DNA of 64,000 bases from contig NZ_JAEPQA010000009.1 of assembly GCF_017640745.1 (NCBI RefSeq), forward strand, positions 62,001 to 126,000, written 5' to 3'. The stretch is from Nisaea sp. Its GTDB lineage: Bacteria; Pseudomonadota; Alphaproteobacteria; Thalassobaculales; Thalassobaculaceae. Below are positions 1 through 8,530 of this stretch, in pieces (within the stretch, counting starts at the first letter, position 1; the number at the start of each line of letters is the position of its first letter). Below the pieces are notes generated by a model. It saw only the letters and a list, made by a program, of their open reading frames with translations, made no database searches and was not told where the DNA came from. The position numbers were made by a program, and so were the translations under genes.

Positions 1-49
1 GAACGCGTGTTTCCGGCAATAAAGCTGCGTCGGAATGCCGCAGGGTCTC

Positions 50-1159
50 CTAGCGCAGCTTCCGTCCCTCCCGGTAGCCATGGCGGATCCAGTGCTGTTT
101 CGGCGAAACGCCCGACTCGCGCACGTCCGGATTGGCGGCGAGATAGGCCTCCCTGTCGAAACCCTCGGCGAGCGCGACGGAATGTGCCGCAACCCTCCGG
201 GCGACCCGTCTCACGGCTTTCTCGACGAGGTTCCCTGCCGGTCTCGCGGCAGGTTTGGCCGGACTTTCGCTGGCCGGGACGGAACGGCCGAGATATGTGC
301 TCTCCTCGCTCTCGCCGGTCACGATGTTGAAGGGCGCACGCACATAGGTGTGCCCCTCGAAAACATCGCTGTAAGACGGTGTCCAGTAGAGGCAGTCTTC
401 GAAATAATAGTGGGTCACCTGGCTCCAGCGCGTCCGATCGATATCGGCATGGCGTGAGCCGCCATGCAGGAGATGCGCGGACCAGATCAGCGCCTGCCCC
501 TTCTTCGCCTTGAAGATCTCCGGGCTGTAGCCGTTGCCGTGCACCAGATCCTGCCAGGCGAAGGCAAGTCTTTCCTGCAGCTTTCTCTGATCGCCTCCGG
601 TCGCCCGCATGCCAATCAGGTCGTTGGTCAGCAGCGGCGTGCGGTGGCTGCCGGGGGCATATTGCAGCGCGCCGTTGCCTTCGTCCGTCTCTTCAAAGGC
701 GAGCCAGACGCCGCACATGAAGCCGTCTGGAACGCTGGAGAAGAAGGCGGCGTCCGAATGCAGCGTCTGCTGCGTGCCGACCGGGAAGTTCAGGGTCTGG
801 AAGGGAAAGGCCTTGCGGCCGAAGACGGCGCTGAGGATCTGCAGAACCCGCTCGTTGCAGGCAATCCGGTGGACGGCCTCGACCTCCTGCCAGAGATCCT
901 GGAGTCGAAGCCCGTCGGAGACCGGCCAGAGCTTCTCGCGCCAATGGCCGAAATCGAAACGGGGTGTGAGCGCGGTGCGGATCTCTTCCATCAGCCCGTC
1001 GATGCCGGGATCGGGGAAATCGATCACGGCATAGCCGTCGCGATGGAGGTCTTCGGCGACCCTCTGGATTTCGGGATCCGCATCCTTGAGCAGGTCGTCG
1101 CGCTGCGGATGGTCGAAGGTCGGAATGCCGGGAAGGTTCGTCTCTTTCGGTGTGGCCAT
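50..1159 (-). CDS. Phytanoyl-CoA dioxygenase (PhyH) family protein with extra C-terminal module
   Basis: Probable Fe(II)/2-oxoglutarate-dependent oxygenase; the substrate cannot be read. A HxD pair lies in LHSDAAFF (about H134 and D136) and the distal His in HLLHGG (about 229-232), with an Arg some 12 residues later; this is the usual PhyH facial triad layout. After an Ala/Pro-rich linker, the last ~38 residues (FDREAYLAANPDV, then HWIRHGYREGR) form a short module I associate with surface-polysaccharide and glycosyltransferase proteins. The ATG at 1159 is preferred because AGAGG lies about 8 bases upstream; an in-frame GTG at 1243 would add 28 low-complexity residues. The neighbour on the right is on the same strand, 230 bases away, and does not suggest a pathway. 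Confidence 0.8.
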   Translation of the reverse strand: MATPKETNLPGIPTFDHPQRDDLLKDADPEIQRVAEDLHRDGYAVIDFPDPGIDGLMEEIRTALTPRFDFGHWREKLWPVSDGLRLQDLWQEVEAVHRIACNERVLQILSAVFGRKAFPFQTLNFPVGTQQTLHSDAAFFSSVPDGFMCGVWLAFEETDEGNGALQYAPGSHRTPLLTNDLIGMRATGGDQRKLQERLAFAWQDLVHGNGYSPEIFKAKKGQALIWSAHLLHGGSRHADIDRTRWSQVTHYYFEDCLYWTPSYSDVFEGHTYVRAPFNIVTGESEESTYLGRSVPASESPAKPAARPAGNLVEKAVRRVARRVAAHSVALAEGFDREAYLAANPDVRESGVSPKQHWIRHGYREGRKLR

Positions 1160-1389
1160 TGTGGCGGCCTCTCGATTGAGTGTGTCAGGGCAGGGCGTGG
1201 GTTTGTTCTCCGACCCTACAGAATTTGTGCCCTGTTTTTCCACCCCCGCTTGTAATTTTTTGCGACGTTTGCCGGAAAACGGCGGGTTTGCTCAGTCGAA
1301 GATCAGCGCCAGAAGGAGCGCTATCGGCGGGCGTGCCGCCCCTTTCCGGATTGTGCCCGCGAAAAAAGTACTGTGTCGCCAGCCTGATC

Positions 1390-2283
1390 CTACTCAGCTG
1401 TCAGGCACGCGGTTTCGCCTTTCAACCAGTCCCGCAAGACCGGCAGGTCGGTCTCCAGATCCTCCCGGCCGGTATGGACAAGGTAGTAGGTCTCGCCCGC
1501 CAGTTCCGGTCCGAATGGTCGGACCAGGGCGCCGCTTGCCAGTTCCTCCGCGACAAGCACGGGGCTGAGCAACGCGACGCCCTGTCCGGCCAGGGTGGCC
1601 AGGATCAGATGATTGTCGTCGGTGAAGACCGTCGCCGCGTCGGCATTTGGAGCAGGCAGACCTGCGGTCTCGTGCCAGCGCCTCCAGCTTGGGGTCCGGG
1701 CGTCTTCCAGGCGCCATTCGCTGCGGAGCAGCGGCGCATTCTGAAGATCGCTGTAGCTCCCGATGGCGAGGGCGGGGCTGCACATCGGCGCAAAGCTCTC
1801 CTCGAGGACCGGTTCCGCGACAAGGCCGGGGAAGGGCGCAGTTCCGTACCTGATGGCGAGGTCCGCTTCGCCGCCATGCAGATCCACCGGATCGTCTGAT
1901 GCATGCAGTCTGAGGGTAAAACCGGGTCCTCGGGCTTTCAGGCCGGCCAATCTCGGGATCAGCCATCGCGCCGTGAAGCCGGTTGTCGCCGACAGCGTGA
2001 GGACCCGGTCGCGGGTCGGCGTGCGGATGCGGTCGACGGCCATGGCCATGGAGGCGAACGCGTTCCGGACGACCGGGAAGAGATCCTGCCCCTCGGGTGT
2101 CAGCTCCACCTTCCGCGGAGTGCGCCGGAACAGCTTTTTTCCGAGCTCTTCTTCGAGCTGCCGAACCTGATGACTGATGGCGGTCGGTGTCACCGCCAAC
2201 TCTCCGGCCGCACGCTTGAAGCTCAGATGTCTCGCGGCGGCCTCGAAGGCTCTCAAAGCGGTGACGGTCGGTAAACGTGACAT
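1390..2283 (-). CDS. LysR-family transcriptional regulator (GcvA-like)
   Basis: DNA-binding regulator of about 297 residues. The N-terminal winged helix-turn-helix shows the LysR pattern: LRAFEAAARHLSFKRAAGEL, then VTPTAISHQVRQLEEELG and LFRRTPRKVELTPEGQ. The rest is the periplasmic-binding-protein-like effector domain. The AISHQV form and the PRKVELT wing resemble the GcvA/AmpR branch. The start at 2283 (MSRLPTVTALRAF) fits family length; upstream in-frame starts add a tail with no family match. It is divergent from the azoreductase gene with 142 bases between, the usual arrangement for a LysR regulator controlling its neighbour. That regulation is inference; the effector is unknown. Confidence 0.88.
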   Translation of the reverse strand: MSRLPTVTALRAFEAAARHLSFKRAAGELAVTPTAISHQVRQLEEELGKKLFRRTPRKVELTPEGQDLFPVVRNAFASMAMAVDRIRTPTRDRVLTLSATTGFTARWLIPRLAGLKARGPGFTLRLHASDDPVDLHGGEADLAIRYGTAPFPGLVAEPVLEESFAPMCSPALAIGSYSDLQNAPLLRSEWRLEDARTPSWRRWHETAGLPAPNADAATVFTDDNHLILATLAGQGVALLSPVLVAEELASGALVRPFGPELAGETYYLVHTGREDLETDLPVLRDWLKGETACLTAE

Positions 2284-2425
2284 GAATGAATCTAATTCAT
2301 CTTCATGATGAAAAATCCGAGTTTGTAGCTTCCCATCATAACAACAAAATTCATCTGTTGAACGATCCTTGACGGAGTCCTTCGACAAAGATCGCTGTCC
2401 TTTCAGGCATCATGGGAATGAAAGA

Positions 2426-3115
2426 ATGAGATCCATACTTCGTATAGACAGCAGCGCACGCTCCGGCACTTCCGCCGAAAACCGGTTCGGGTCGCATAGC
2501 AGGCGGCTGACGGACCGTTTCGTGGCCCGGTGGCGAAGCCATTGTCCGGACGATCCTATCGTCAGTCGTGATGTCGGCGCCTCGCCGCCGAAGCCCGTAA
2601 GCGGCGACTGGATTCATGCGGCGTTCACCCCGGCGAAAGACCGGGAGGCGTGGATGGGAGAGGCGCTGGCCGAGAGCGACGAACTGGTCGATGAACTCCT
2701 GTCCGCCGATATCATCGTCGCCGGGGTTCCGATGTACAATTTCGGGATGCCGGCCCAGTTCAAGGCCTACATCGACAATATCGTCCGCGTGGGCCGGACC
2801 TTCGGATTTGATCGCTCGCGCGGCGATGTTCCCTATTGGCCGCTCGTGCCCGAGGGCAAAACTCTTGTCATCCTCTCCGCCCGGGGTGACTACGATTACG
2901 GCCCGGGCCGGCGGCTGGCGCATATGAACCATGTCGAGCCCGGGGTCGAGACGCCGTTCGCCTATATCGGCATCACCGACGTGCACCGGATCGCGATCGA
3001 GTATGACGAGTTCGCGGACCAGCGGCTGCGGGCTTCGATCGCAACTGCCGAAGAGGCCGTCGACAAGCTGGTGCGCAAACTGGCCCGGCCGGAGGCCCAC
3101 GCAACCGCCGCCTGA
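2426..3115 (+). CDS. azoR: FMN-dependent NADH-azoreductase
   Basis: Flavodoxin-fold quinone/azo reductase of 229 residues, acting in the cytosol on quinones and azo compounds with FMN and NADH. The N-terminus ILRIDSSARSGTS is the phosphate-binding loop; the FMN-contacting segment VPMYNFGMPAQFKAYIDNIV is nearly diagnostic of AzoR, and ILSARGDYDYGPG follows as the second flavin loop. The ATG at 2426 has GGGA about 9 bases upstream and places the first strand at the terminus, as in the family. It is divergent from the LysR gene, its likely regulator, and ends 12 bases from the convergent ubiB stop. Confidence 0.92.
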   Translation: MRSILRIDSSARSGTSAENRFGSHSRRLTDRFVARWRSHCPDDPIVSRDVGASPPKPVSGDWIHAAFTPAKDREAWMGEALAESDELVDELLSADIIVAGVPMYNFGMPAQFKAYIDNIVRVGRTFGFDRSRGDVPYWPLVPEGKTLVILSARGDYDYGPGRRLAHMNHVEPGVETPFAYIGITDVHRIAIEYDEFADQRLRASIATAEEAVDKLVRKLARPEAHATAA

Positions 3116-3127
3116 TCCGGACCGGCG

Positions 3128-4675
3128 TCAGTCGAAAAGCAGTGCCAGCACGGCGATGAAGAGCGCCAGCCAGACCGGCCAGAAGGAGCGGCGGCGGCGG
3201 GCGTTCTCTTCGGCGAAGCGGGCGACGGTCTCGGGATGCAGCTTCATCCCTCCCTCGGTCAGCGTGCCCATCACCCGGTCCGTCGCCTCGATGATCTGCG
3301 GCAACCGTTCCGCAAGCGAAATGGCCTGTGACGCCGCTTCGCGGACCCGGGCCTGCGGGCCGCGATGCTCGCGCATCCAGTCCTCGATCATCGGGCGCGG
3401 CAGTTCCCACATGTTGACGTCGGGATTGAGCGTCCGTCCGACGCCCTCGGCCACCACCATGGTCTTCTGCAGCAGCAGGAGCTGGGGTTGGGTCTCCATC
3501 TCGAACTGCTCGGTGATGCGGAAGAGCTGGGCCAGGAGGCGCGCCACGGAGATTTCGTTCAGCGGCCGGCCGAGCAGCGGCTCGCCGATCGAGCGGCAGG
3601 CCTGGGTAAAGGCCTCGACGCTCTTGTGCGCGGGGACGTAGCCGGCGCGGAAATGCACCTCGGCGACCTTGCGGTAATCGCCGGTCAGGAAGCCGGTCAG
3701 CATGTCGGCGAGATAGTAGCGGGTCTTCTGGTCGAGCCGGCCCATGATGCCGAAATCGACCGGCACCACGCGTCCTTCGGCGTCGACGAAGGCGTTGCCC
3801 GGATGCATGTCGGCATGGAAGAAGCCGTCGCGGAAGACCTGGTTGAAGAAGGCGGTGGCGGCGCGGCGGAGGATTTCCGTCGGCTCCTGGCCCTGCTCGA
3901 TGAGGGTCTCGAGATCGTCGATCCGCGTGCCGTGCACCCGCTCGATCGTCATCACCCGGGCCGTGGTCCGGCTCCAGTCGACCTTCGGCACCCGGAAGCC
4001 CGGATCGTTCTCGAAATTCTGCGCCAGCTCGGAGGCGGCGGCGGCCTCCATGCGCAGATCCATTTCCATCTCTACGGTTTCCCGGAAGAGTTCGATCACC
4101 TCAACCGGCTTAAGGCGGCGGATCCAGGGCCAGTGGGTCTCCAGCAGCTCGGCGATCCAGTGGAACAGGTCGAGATCGCGGGCGAAACGCTTCTCGATGT
4201 CCGGGCGCAGGATCTTGACCGCGACTTCCTCGCCCTCGGTCGTCACCGCGAAATGCACCTGGGCGATCGAGGCGGCGGCGACGGGCTTTTCCTCGAAAGA
4301 GGCGAAGACCTCGGCGATCGGCCGCTCCAGTTCGTCTTCGAGGGTCCGTTTGGCGATCTCCGTCGAAAACGGCTTGAGGCGGTCCTGCAGGCGCGAGAGG
4401 TCATGTGCCTGCTCCTCGCCGATCAGGTCGGAGCGGGTCGCCAGCGACTGGCCGAACTTGATGAAGCTCGGTCCGAGCGCGCTCAGCGCTGCCGCAAGCC
4501 GTTCGCCCGGGCGCAGCCGGTCATAGCGCCGGTCGCGGAACAGCAGGACGAAACGTGCCGCGACGGCCAGGGCCGGTGCCTGCGGGATGTTCGCCAGCGG
4601 CGCAAGCGCGCCGTGCCGGGCGAGGATCCAGGCCGAGCCGCAGAGGCGGAGCAGGTTGCGCAGGGCACGCCACAT
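3128..4675 (-). CDS. ubiB: Ubiquinone biosynthesis regulatory kinase-like protein UbiB
   Basis: Member of the ABC1/COQ8/ADCK atypical kinase family, needed for ubiquinone synthesis at the inner membrane. The KxGQ motif lies in SFIKFGQSLATRSDL (about 70-83), the Ala-rich loop replacing the glycine loop is PVAAASIAQVHFA (about 131-143), the ATP-binding lysine is in VAVKILRPD, the catalytic loop is ADMHPGNAFV, and the metal-binding DFG is in PVDFGIMGRL. One hydrophobic C-terminal segment (about 496-515) is the membrane anchor; the second anchor of some homologues is not evident. Length 515 is normal. It lies 6 bases after ubiE on the same strand, so the two are very likely co-transcribed. Confidence 0.96.
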   Translation of the reverse strand: MWRALRNLLRLCGSAWILARHGALAPLANIPQAPALAVAARFVLLFRDRRYDRLRPGERLAAALSALGPSFIKFGQSLATRSDLIGEEQAHDLSRLQDRLKPFSTEIAKRTLEDELERPIAEVFASFEEKPVAAASIAQVHFAVTTEGEEVAVKILRPDIEKRFARDLDLFHWIAELLETHWPWIRRLKPVEVIELFRETVEMEMDLRMEAAAASELAQNFENDPGFRVPKVDWSRTTARVMTIERVHGTRIDDLETLIEQGQEPTEILRRAATAFFNQVFRDGFFHADMHPGNAFVDAEGRVVPVDFGIMGRLDQKTRYYLADMLTGFLTGDYRKVAEVHFRAGYVPAHKSVEAFTQACRSIGEPLLGRPLNEISVARLLAQLFRITEQFEMETQPQLLLLQKTMVVAEGVGRTLNPDVNMWELPRPMIEDWMREHRGPQARVREAASQAISLAERLPQIIEATDRVMGTLTEGGMKLHPETVARFAEENARRRRSFWPVWLALFIAVLALLFD

Positions 4676-4681
4676 GACGGG

Positions 4682-5422
4682 TCAGAGCTTCCAGGCGGAA
4701 TGGATCGCCGCGATCCCGCCCGAGAGGTTGCGGTAGCGGATGCGGCCGAGGCCGGTCGCGCCGATGCGCTCGACGAAGCTCTCCTGATCCGGGAACTTGC
4801 GGATGCTCTCGGCGAGATACTGGTAGGCTTCGCGGTCGTCGGCGACGCGGGCGCCGATTTCCGGCAGAACCTTGAAGGAATAGAAATCGTAGACCGGGTC
4901 GAGCGCCGGAATGGCGAGCCGGCTGAATTCGAGGCAGAGGAAGCGGCCGCCCGGCTTCAGCACCCGCTTCGCCTCGCGGAGCGCGGCGTCGATATCGGTC
5001 ACGTTCCGGAGCCCGAAGGCGATGGTGTAGAGGTCGACGGAGTTGCTCTCGACCGGCAGAATCTCGGCATTGCCGACGATCCAGGTGAGGCCGTCGATGC
5101 CTTTCTCCGCGGCCCGCTCGCGGCCGACGGTCAGCATGGCCTCGTTGATGTCGCAGACCGTCACCGGCCCGCCGCCGCGTGCCCGGTAGCGGAAGGCGAT
5201 GTCCCCGGTCCCGCCGGCGACGTCGAGCAGCGCGAGGTCCGGCCTGGGCGCGATCCAGTCCATCAGCGCGTCCTTCCAGAGCCGGTGGATGCCGAGGCTC
5301 ATCAGGTCGTTCATCAGGTCGTAGCGCCCGGCGACGGAATCGAACACCTGGCGCACCATCTCGGCCTTCTCGCCGACCGGCACGTCCCTGAAGCCGAAAT
5401 GGGTGGTGGCGCTCTCTGTCAT
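4682..5422 (-). CDS. ubiE: Ubiquinone/menaquinone biosynthesis C-methyltransferase UbiE
   Basis: SAM-dependent class I methyltransferase of 246 residues that methylates the benzoquinone ring of ubiquinone precursors (or demethylmenaquinone). The family start block appears as [19 protein letters not shown], followed by HRLWK. The SAM-binding motif I is [14 protein letters not shown], then the acidic residue in VCDINEAML, and the post-motif [12 protein letters not shown] typical of UbiE. Near the C-terminus SFKVLPEIG and [14 protein letters not shown] are also family blocks. It is the first gene of a ubiE-ubiB unit and is divergent from mutM with 156 bases between. Confidence 0.97.
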   Translation of the reverse strand: MTESATTHFGFRDVPVGEKAEMVRQVFDSVAGRYDLMNDLMSLGIHRLWKDALMDWIAPRPDLALLDVAGGTGDIAFRYRARGGGPVTVCDINEAMLTVGRERAAEKGIDGLTWIVGNAEILPVESNSVDLYTIAFGLRNVTDIDAALREAKRVLKPGGRFLCLEFSRLAIPALDPVYDFYSFKVLPEIGARVADDREAYQYLAESIRKFPDQESFVERIGATGLGRIRYRNLSGGIAAIHSAWKL

Positions 5423-5578
5423 AGAGATGTTCCCGCAATTGCGACCGGCACCGGCGCCGTGTCCCCCCGTGATCTAGCCCAGAGTGACGCGTAATCCAAC
5501 TGCAGAAGCGTGCGCGCTTGTCGCACGCCGCGCGCTCGCCTAGAGAGAAGGCGAGCGTCCAGGACGAGGGAGCCGCCC

Positions 5579-6409
5579 GTGCCCGAACTGCCCGAAGTCG
5601 AAACCGTGATGCGCGGCCTGCAGCCTTTCATGGAAGGCCGGCGGCTGGCGCGCGTGGAGCAACGGCGCCCGGATCTGCGCTGGCCGCTGCCGGCCGATTT
5701 CGTCACCCGTCTGGAGGGACGCCGCGTCGACCACATGACGCGGCGGGCGAAATACATCCTCGTCCATATGGAGGACGGCACGGTGCTGCTCTGGCATCTC
5801 GGGATGTCGGGAAAGGTCAATATCGACACGGCCCGCCCGGCGGAACTCGAGAAGCACGACCACATCGTCTTCACCATGGAGGACGGCACGGTGATCCGCT
5901 TCAACGACCACCGCCGCTTCGGCGCCATGGACCTGATCCCGGAAGCCGGGCTCGCCGGTCACAAGCTGATCGCCGCGCTTGGTCCGGAACCGCTCTCCAA
6001 CGCCTTCAACGGCCCGGCGCTGGCCGCCGCGCTCAAGGGCAAGCGGACCCCGATCAAGGCGGCGCTGCTGGACCAGAAGGTGGTCGCAGGGCTCGGCAAC
6101 ATCTACGTCTCGGAAGCGCTGTTCCGGTCCGGCATCTCGCCGCTCCGCCTGGCGGCGAATGTGCAGGGCCAGCGGGCCGAGCGGTTGGCCGCGGCGATCC
6201 GCGAGGTGCTGGAAGCCGCGATCCTCGCCGGCGGCTCCACCCTGCGCGACCATCAGCGCCCGGACGGGGAACTCGGCTATTTTCAGCATTCCTTCCAGGT
6301 CTATGACCGTGAGGGCGTGCCCTGTCCGGTCGAGGCCGGGCACGGCCCGGTTCGCCGGATCGTGCAGTCCGGCCGCTCCACTTTCTATTGTCCCCGCTGC
6401 CAGCGCTGA
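5579..6409 (+). CDS. mutM: Formamidopyrimidine-DNA glycosylase (Fpg)
   Basis: Bifunctional glycosylase/AP lyase that removes 8-oxoguanine and FaPy lesions. The mature N-terminus must be Pro, so the GTG at 5579 (P-E-L-P-E-V-E-T-V follows) is the start, with GAGGGAG about 6 bases upstream; an ATG at 5510 would bury the catalytic Pro. Catalytic Pro2 and Glu3, the conserved Lys in RRAKYIL, the H2TH region [12 protein letters not shown], and the [10 protein letters not shown] end are all visible. The zinc finger is odd: after the first Cys ([11 protein letters not shown]) the expected second Cys is absent and a His lies nearby, so the site may be Cys-His-Cys-Cys. The length, 276 residues, is normal. 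Confidence 0.95.
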   Translation: MPELPEVETVMRGLQPFMEGRRLARVEQRRPDLRWPLPADFVTRLEGRRVDHMTRRAKYILVHMEDGTVLLWHLGMSGKVNIDTARPAELEKHDHIVFTMEDGTVIRFNDHRRFGAMDLIPEAGLAGHKLIAALGPEPLSNAFNGPALAAALKGKRTPIKAALLDQKVVAGLGNIYVSEALFRSGISPLRLAANVQGQRAERLAAAIREVLEAAILAGGSTLRDHQRPDGELGYFQHSFQVYDREGVPCPVEAGHGPVRRIVQSGRSTFYCPRCQR

Positions 6410-6425
6410 GGTAGAAGCAGCCGTC

Positions 6426-6827
6426 ATGTCTATTCGGCGACAGATGAGGAGCGGGTCCCTGATCCCGGCCCTCCGTTCTCTTGCAAGCGTGCTGACTCTG
6501 GTCCTGCTCCTGGCGTTCGCCCGGACGGGAACGGCGGCGGACGGCTTTGTCGAAGGCTTTGCCGACCTGCCGCTGATGCCGGGTCTGGAGCAGATCCAGG
6601 ATGCTTCGCTGGCTTTCGACGCGGCCAGCGGACGGATTGTCGTCGCCTTTGCCCGCGGGCCTCTGTCCGCGGATCAGATCCGGTCCTTCTACGCGGAAAC
6701 GCTCGGCCAGCTCGGCTGGAGCGGCGCGGGGGAGGACAGCTTCCAGCGTGAGGGGGAGAGACTGACGCTGGATTTCACACCGGACGGCGGGGAAACGCTG
6801 GTCCGGTTTTCCTTGTTGCCAAGGTGA
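6426..6827 (+). CDS. Small exported protein, function unknown
   Basis: A 133-residue protein I do not recognise by name. The N-terminus is basic and then strongly hydrophobic (about 20-37), ending in RTGTAA, a good signal-peptidase I site, so it is probably periplasmic. The mature part has two halves resembling the small periplasmic fold in which one half carries LSADQIRSFYAETLGQLGW; that phrase resembles proteins that follow a 'build polynomial, subtract, compare' beta-alpha-beta pattern, but no catalytic residues stand out. The start at 6426 has GAGG about 14 bases upstream; an in-frame ATG at about 6444 is an alternative. It begins 16 bases after mutM and is probably translated from the same message. 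Confidence 0.7.
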   Translation: MSIRRQMRSGSLIPALRSLASVLTLVLLLAFARTGTAADGFVEGFADLPLMPGLEQIQDASLAFDAASGRIVVAFARGPLSADQIRSFYAETLGQLGWSGAGEDSFQREGERLTLDFTPDGGETLVRFSLLPR

Positions 6828-6877
6828 CCGCGCGGCCCCCTTCGGGCGGCCGGTAACGGATGAATGGGAGCAATCCG

Positions 6878-7654
6878 ATGGCGTATGAATGTATCGAAAT
6901 CGAAAAGCGCGGGCCGGTCGGCCTGATCACGCTGAACCGTCCGAAGGCGCTGAATGCGCTGTCGAGCAAGCTCATGGCGGAACTTGGCGAGGCACTCGCC
7001 GCGTTCGAGGCGGATGACGAGGTCGGCTGCATGGTCCTGACCGGCAGCGAGAAGGCCTTTGCCGCCGGCGCAGACATCAAGGAAATGCAGAGCAAGAGCT
7101 TCGCCGACGTGTTCAGCGAGGATTTCATCACCAGCGGCTGGGAAGATCTGACCCGCTGCCGCAAGCCGGTGATAGCGGCGGTCGCGGGCTACGCGCTCGG
7201 CGGCGGCTGCGAGGTCGCGATGATGTGCGACTTCATCCTCGCGGCCGACACCGCCAAGTTCGGCCAGCCGGAAATCACCATCGGGACCATCCCGGGGTCC
7301 GGCGGCACCCAGCGCCTGACGCGCTTCGTCGGCAAGTCCAAGGCGATGGAAATGTGCCTGACCGGGCGCATGATGGATGCCGAGGAAGCCGAGCGTGCGG
7401 GCCTCGTCAGCCGGATCGTTCCGGCGGCCGAGCTGCTGGACGAGGCGATCAAGACGGCGGAGCGGATCGCGGCCATGTCGCGCCCCTCCGTCATGATGGC
7501 GAAGGAGGCCGTGAACCGGGCCTACGAGAGCACGCTGGCCGAGGGCATCAAGTTCGAACGGCGGCTGTTCCACGCCACGTTCGCCACCGAAGACCAGAAG
7601 GAAGGCATGTCGGCATTCGCGGAAAAACGGCAGCCCAATTTCAAACACCGCTGA
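6878..7654 (+). CDS. Enoyl-CoA hydratase (crotonase family)
   Basis: Short-chain enoyl-CoA hydratase of 258 residues for beta-oxidation or amino-acid/aromatic degradation. The oxyanion-hole segments are [12 protein letters not shown] and [15 protein letters not shown]; the two catalytic glutamates expected for true hydratases are present in GGCEVAM and in [13 protein letters not shown], so hydratase rather than isomerase activity is likely. The ATG at 6878 is chosen because GGGAG lies 8 bases upstream and the sequence then begins [12 protein letters not shown], typical of the family; an ATG at 6860 would add six residues. It stands between mutM and rpsT, an arrangement also seen in other alphaproteobacteria as I recall. 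Confidence 0.93.
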   Translation: MAYECIEIEKRGPVGLITLNRPKALNALSSKLMAELGEALAAFEADDEVGCMVLTGSEKAFAAGADIKEMQSKSFADVFSEDFITSGWEDLTRCRKPVIAAVAGYALGGGCEVAMMCDFILAADTAKFGQPEITIGTIPGSGGTQRLTRFVGKSKAMEMCLTGRMMDAEEAERAGLVSRIVPAAELLDEAIKTAERIAAMSRPSVMMAKEAVNRAYESTLAEGIKFERRLFHATFATEDQKEGMSAFAEKRQPNFKHR

Positions 7655-7681
7655 TTCCTGAAATCAGTCGGATTTACGCGG

Positions 7682-7710
7682 TTGACGCGACGGGGGCACT
7701 CGTCTATAAG
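7682..7710 (+). promoter_or_regulatory. Sigma-70-type promoter for rpsT
   Basis: TTGACG (7682-7687) and TATAAG (7705-7710) are separated by exactly 17 bases, a near-consensus housekeeping promoter. Transcription would begin about 35-40 bases before the rpsT start codon. It begins 28 bases after the enoyl-CoA hydratase stop, so rpsT is probably expressed on its own. Confidence 0.75.
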
Positions 7711-7754
7711 CCGCGCTCTTGATTTTCCGCGCATCGAGCTGGGATTAGAAGCAA

Positions 7755-8021
7755 ATGGCGCAACATCAGTCTGCCAAGAAACGTATTCGCCGGAACGAAC
7801 GGCGCCGGGTTGTCAACCATGCCCGGATCAGCCGGATCCGCACCTTCGTGAAGAAGGTCGAGATGGCGATTGCCGGCGGGGACAAGGAAGCGGCCCAGGC
7901 CGCCTTCAAGTCCGCGCAGCCCGAAATGCAGCGTGGCGTGACCAAGGGCGTTCTGCACAAGAACACCGTGGCCCGCAAGCTGTCGCGGCTGTCCGCACGC
8001 ATCAAGGCGATTTCCGCTTAA
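7755..8021 (+). CDS. rpsT: 30S ribosomal protein S20
   Basis: Small basic 16S-rRNA-binding protein of 88 residues. The N-terminus [18 protein letters not shown], the central [10 protein letters not shown] and the C-terminal [20 protein letters not shown] are the standard S20 blocks. It sits between its own promoter and a strong terminator, so it is a single-gene unit. In many bacteria excess S20 represses its own translation; nothing in the short leader here shows that directly. Its place just upstream of dnaA is a common alphaproteobacterial arrangement. Confidence 0.98.
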   Translation: MAQHQSAKKRIRRNERRRVVNHARISRIRTFVKKVEMAIAGGDKEAAQAAFKSAQPEMQRGVTKGVLHKNTVARKLSRLSARIKAISA

Positions 8022-8052
8022 GTTCTGTCTCTCCGACAGGACTGGATTGAAG

Positions 8053-8078
8053 AGCCGCGGCCTTGGCCGCGGCTTTTT
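8053..8078 (+). terminator. Rho-independent terminator after rpsT
   Basis: Perfect 10-bp stem, AGCCGCGGCC (8053-8062) with GGCCGCGGCT (8065-8074), followed directly by four further T (8075-8078). It lies 32 bases after the rpsT stop codon. Confidence 0.9.
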
Positions 8079-8296
8079 CATTTTGACCGACCGTTGTCGC
8101 GCGGGAGCGGACTTCCGTGACGGCCCGATGACAGTTTCGTTGGGGTTTGGTGGCCGAAAACCGGCCCGATGACCCGCGCGGACGCTCCGATGCGGCGCGT
8201 TTATTTATAAAATCTCATTAAAAACAGTGTGTTAATAACTTCCTTCCGGAGGATGAAATCGGAACGCGATGTCATCTTTGAAGGACGGAATTCAAG

Positions 8297-8311
8297 GCTT
8301 TGATTCAAAGC
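8297..8311. promoter_or_regulatory. Perfect 15-base palindrome upstream of dnaA
   Basis: GCTTTGA and TCAAAGC are separated by one T, giving a perfect odd palindrome. It lies 464 bases before the chosen dnaA start in non-coding DNA. The size and symmetry suit a dimeric regulator's site, but I cannot name the protein. Confidence 0.35.
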
Positions 8312-8446
8312 GGAGATTGATTCTGTCAAGGAAAAGATCCCCGCGCAGAACGAAAAAAAATCGTCATTTTGGACAGAGTCTAGGTTGCGCCCGGAGGGGG
8401 TCTTGGGTAGTTTGGCTGCCTGTTGCCGCGCTGAGGTGCAAACAAA

Positions 8447-8530
8447 ATGAATAGTAAATTTCAAAACTTCAGTTTCGGTGCTCTCTATATGTTGTGGTTC
8501 GGACAGGCATTCACCATGAGCGCCAAGTAA
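8447..8530 (+). CDS. Possible 27-residue small protein upstream of dnaA
   Basis: An ATG at 8447 opens 27 codons and a TAA. GAGG (8433-8436) lies 10 bases upstream, a good ribosome binding site in DNA that otherwise has few. The peptide begins MNSKFQNFSFGALYMLW and ends in AFTMSAK; its middle is aromatic and hydrophobic with a basic end, as in many small membrane-associated proteins. Codon use is less GC-biased than in the flanking genes, so composition gives no support. It could be a small membrane protein, a leader peptide, or chance. I do not recognise it. Confidence 0.35.
   Translation: MNSKFQNFSFGALYMLWFGQAFTMSAK

Noticed and set aside
3365-5494. Very long plus-strand frame (709 codons) across ubiB and ubiE
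   Set aside because: Antisense shadow of two well-recognised genes; sequence is low in family signals and rich in Ala/Arg/Glu as expected for a GC-rich antisense frame.
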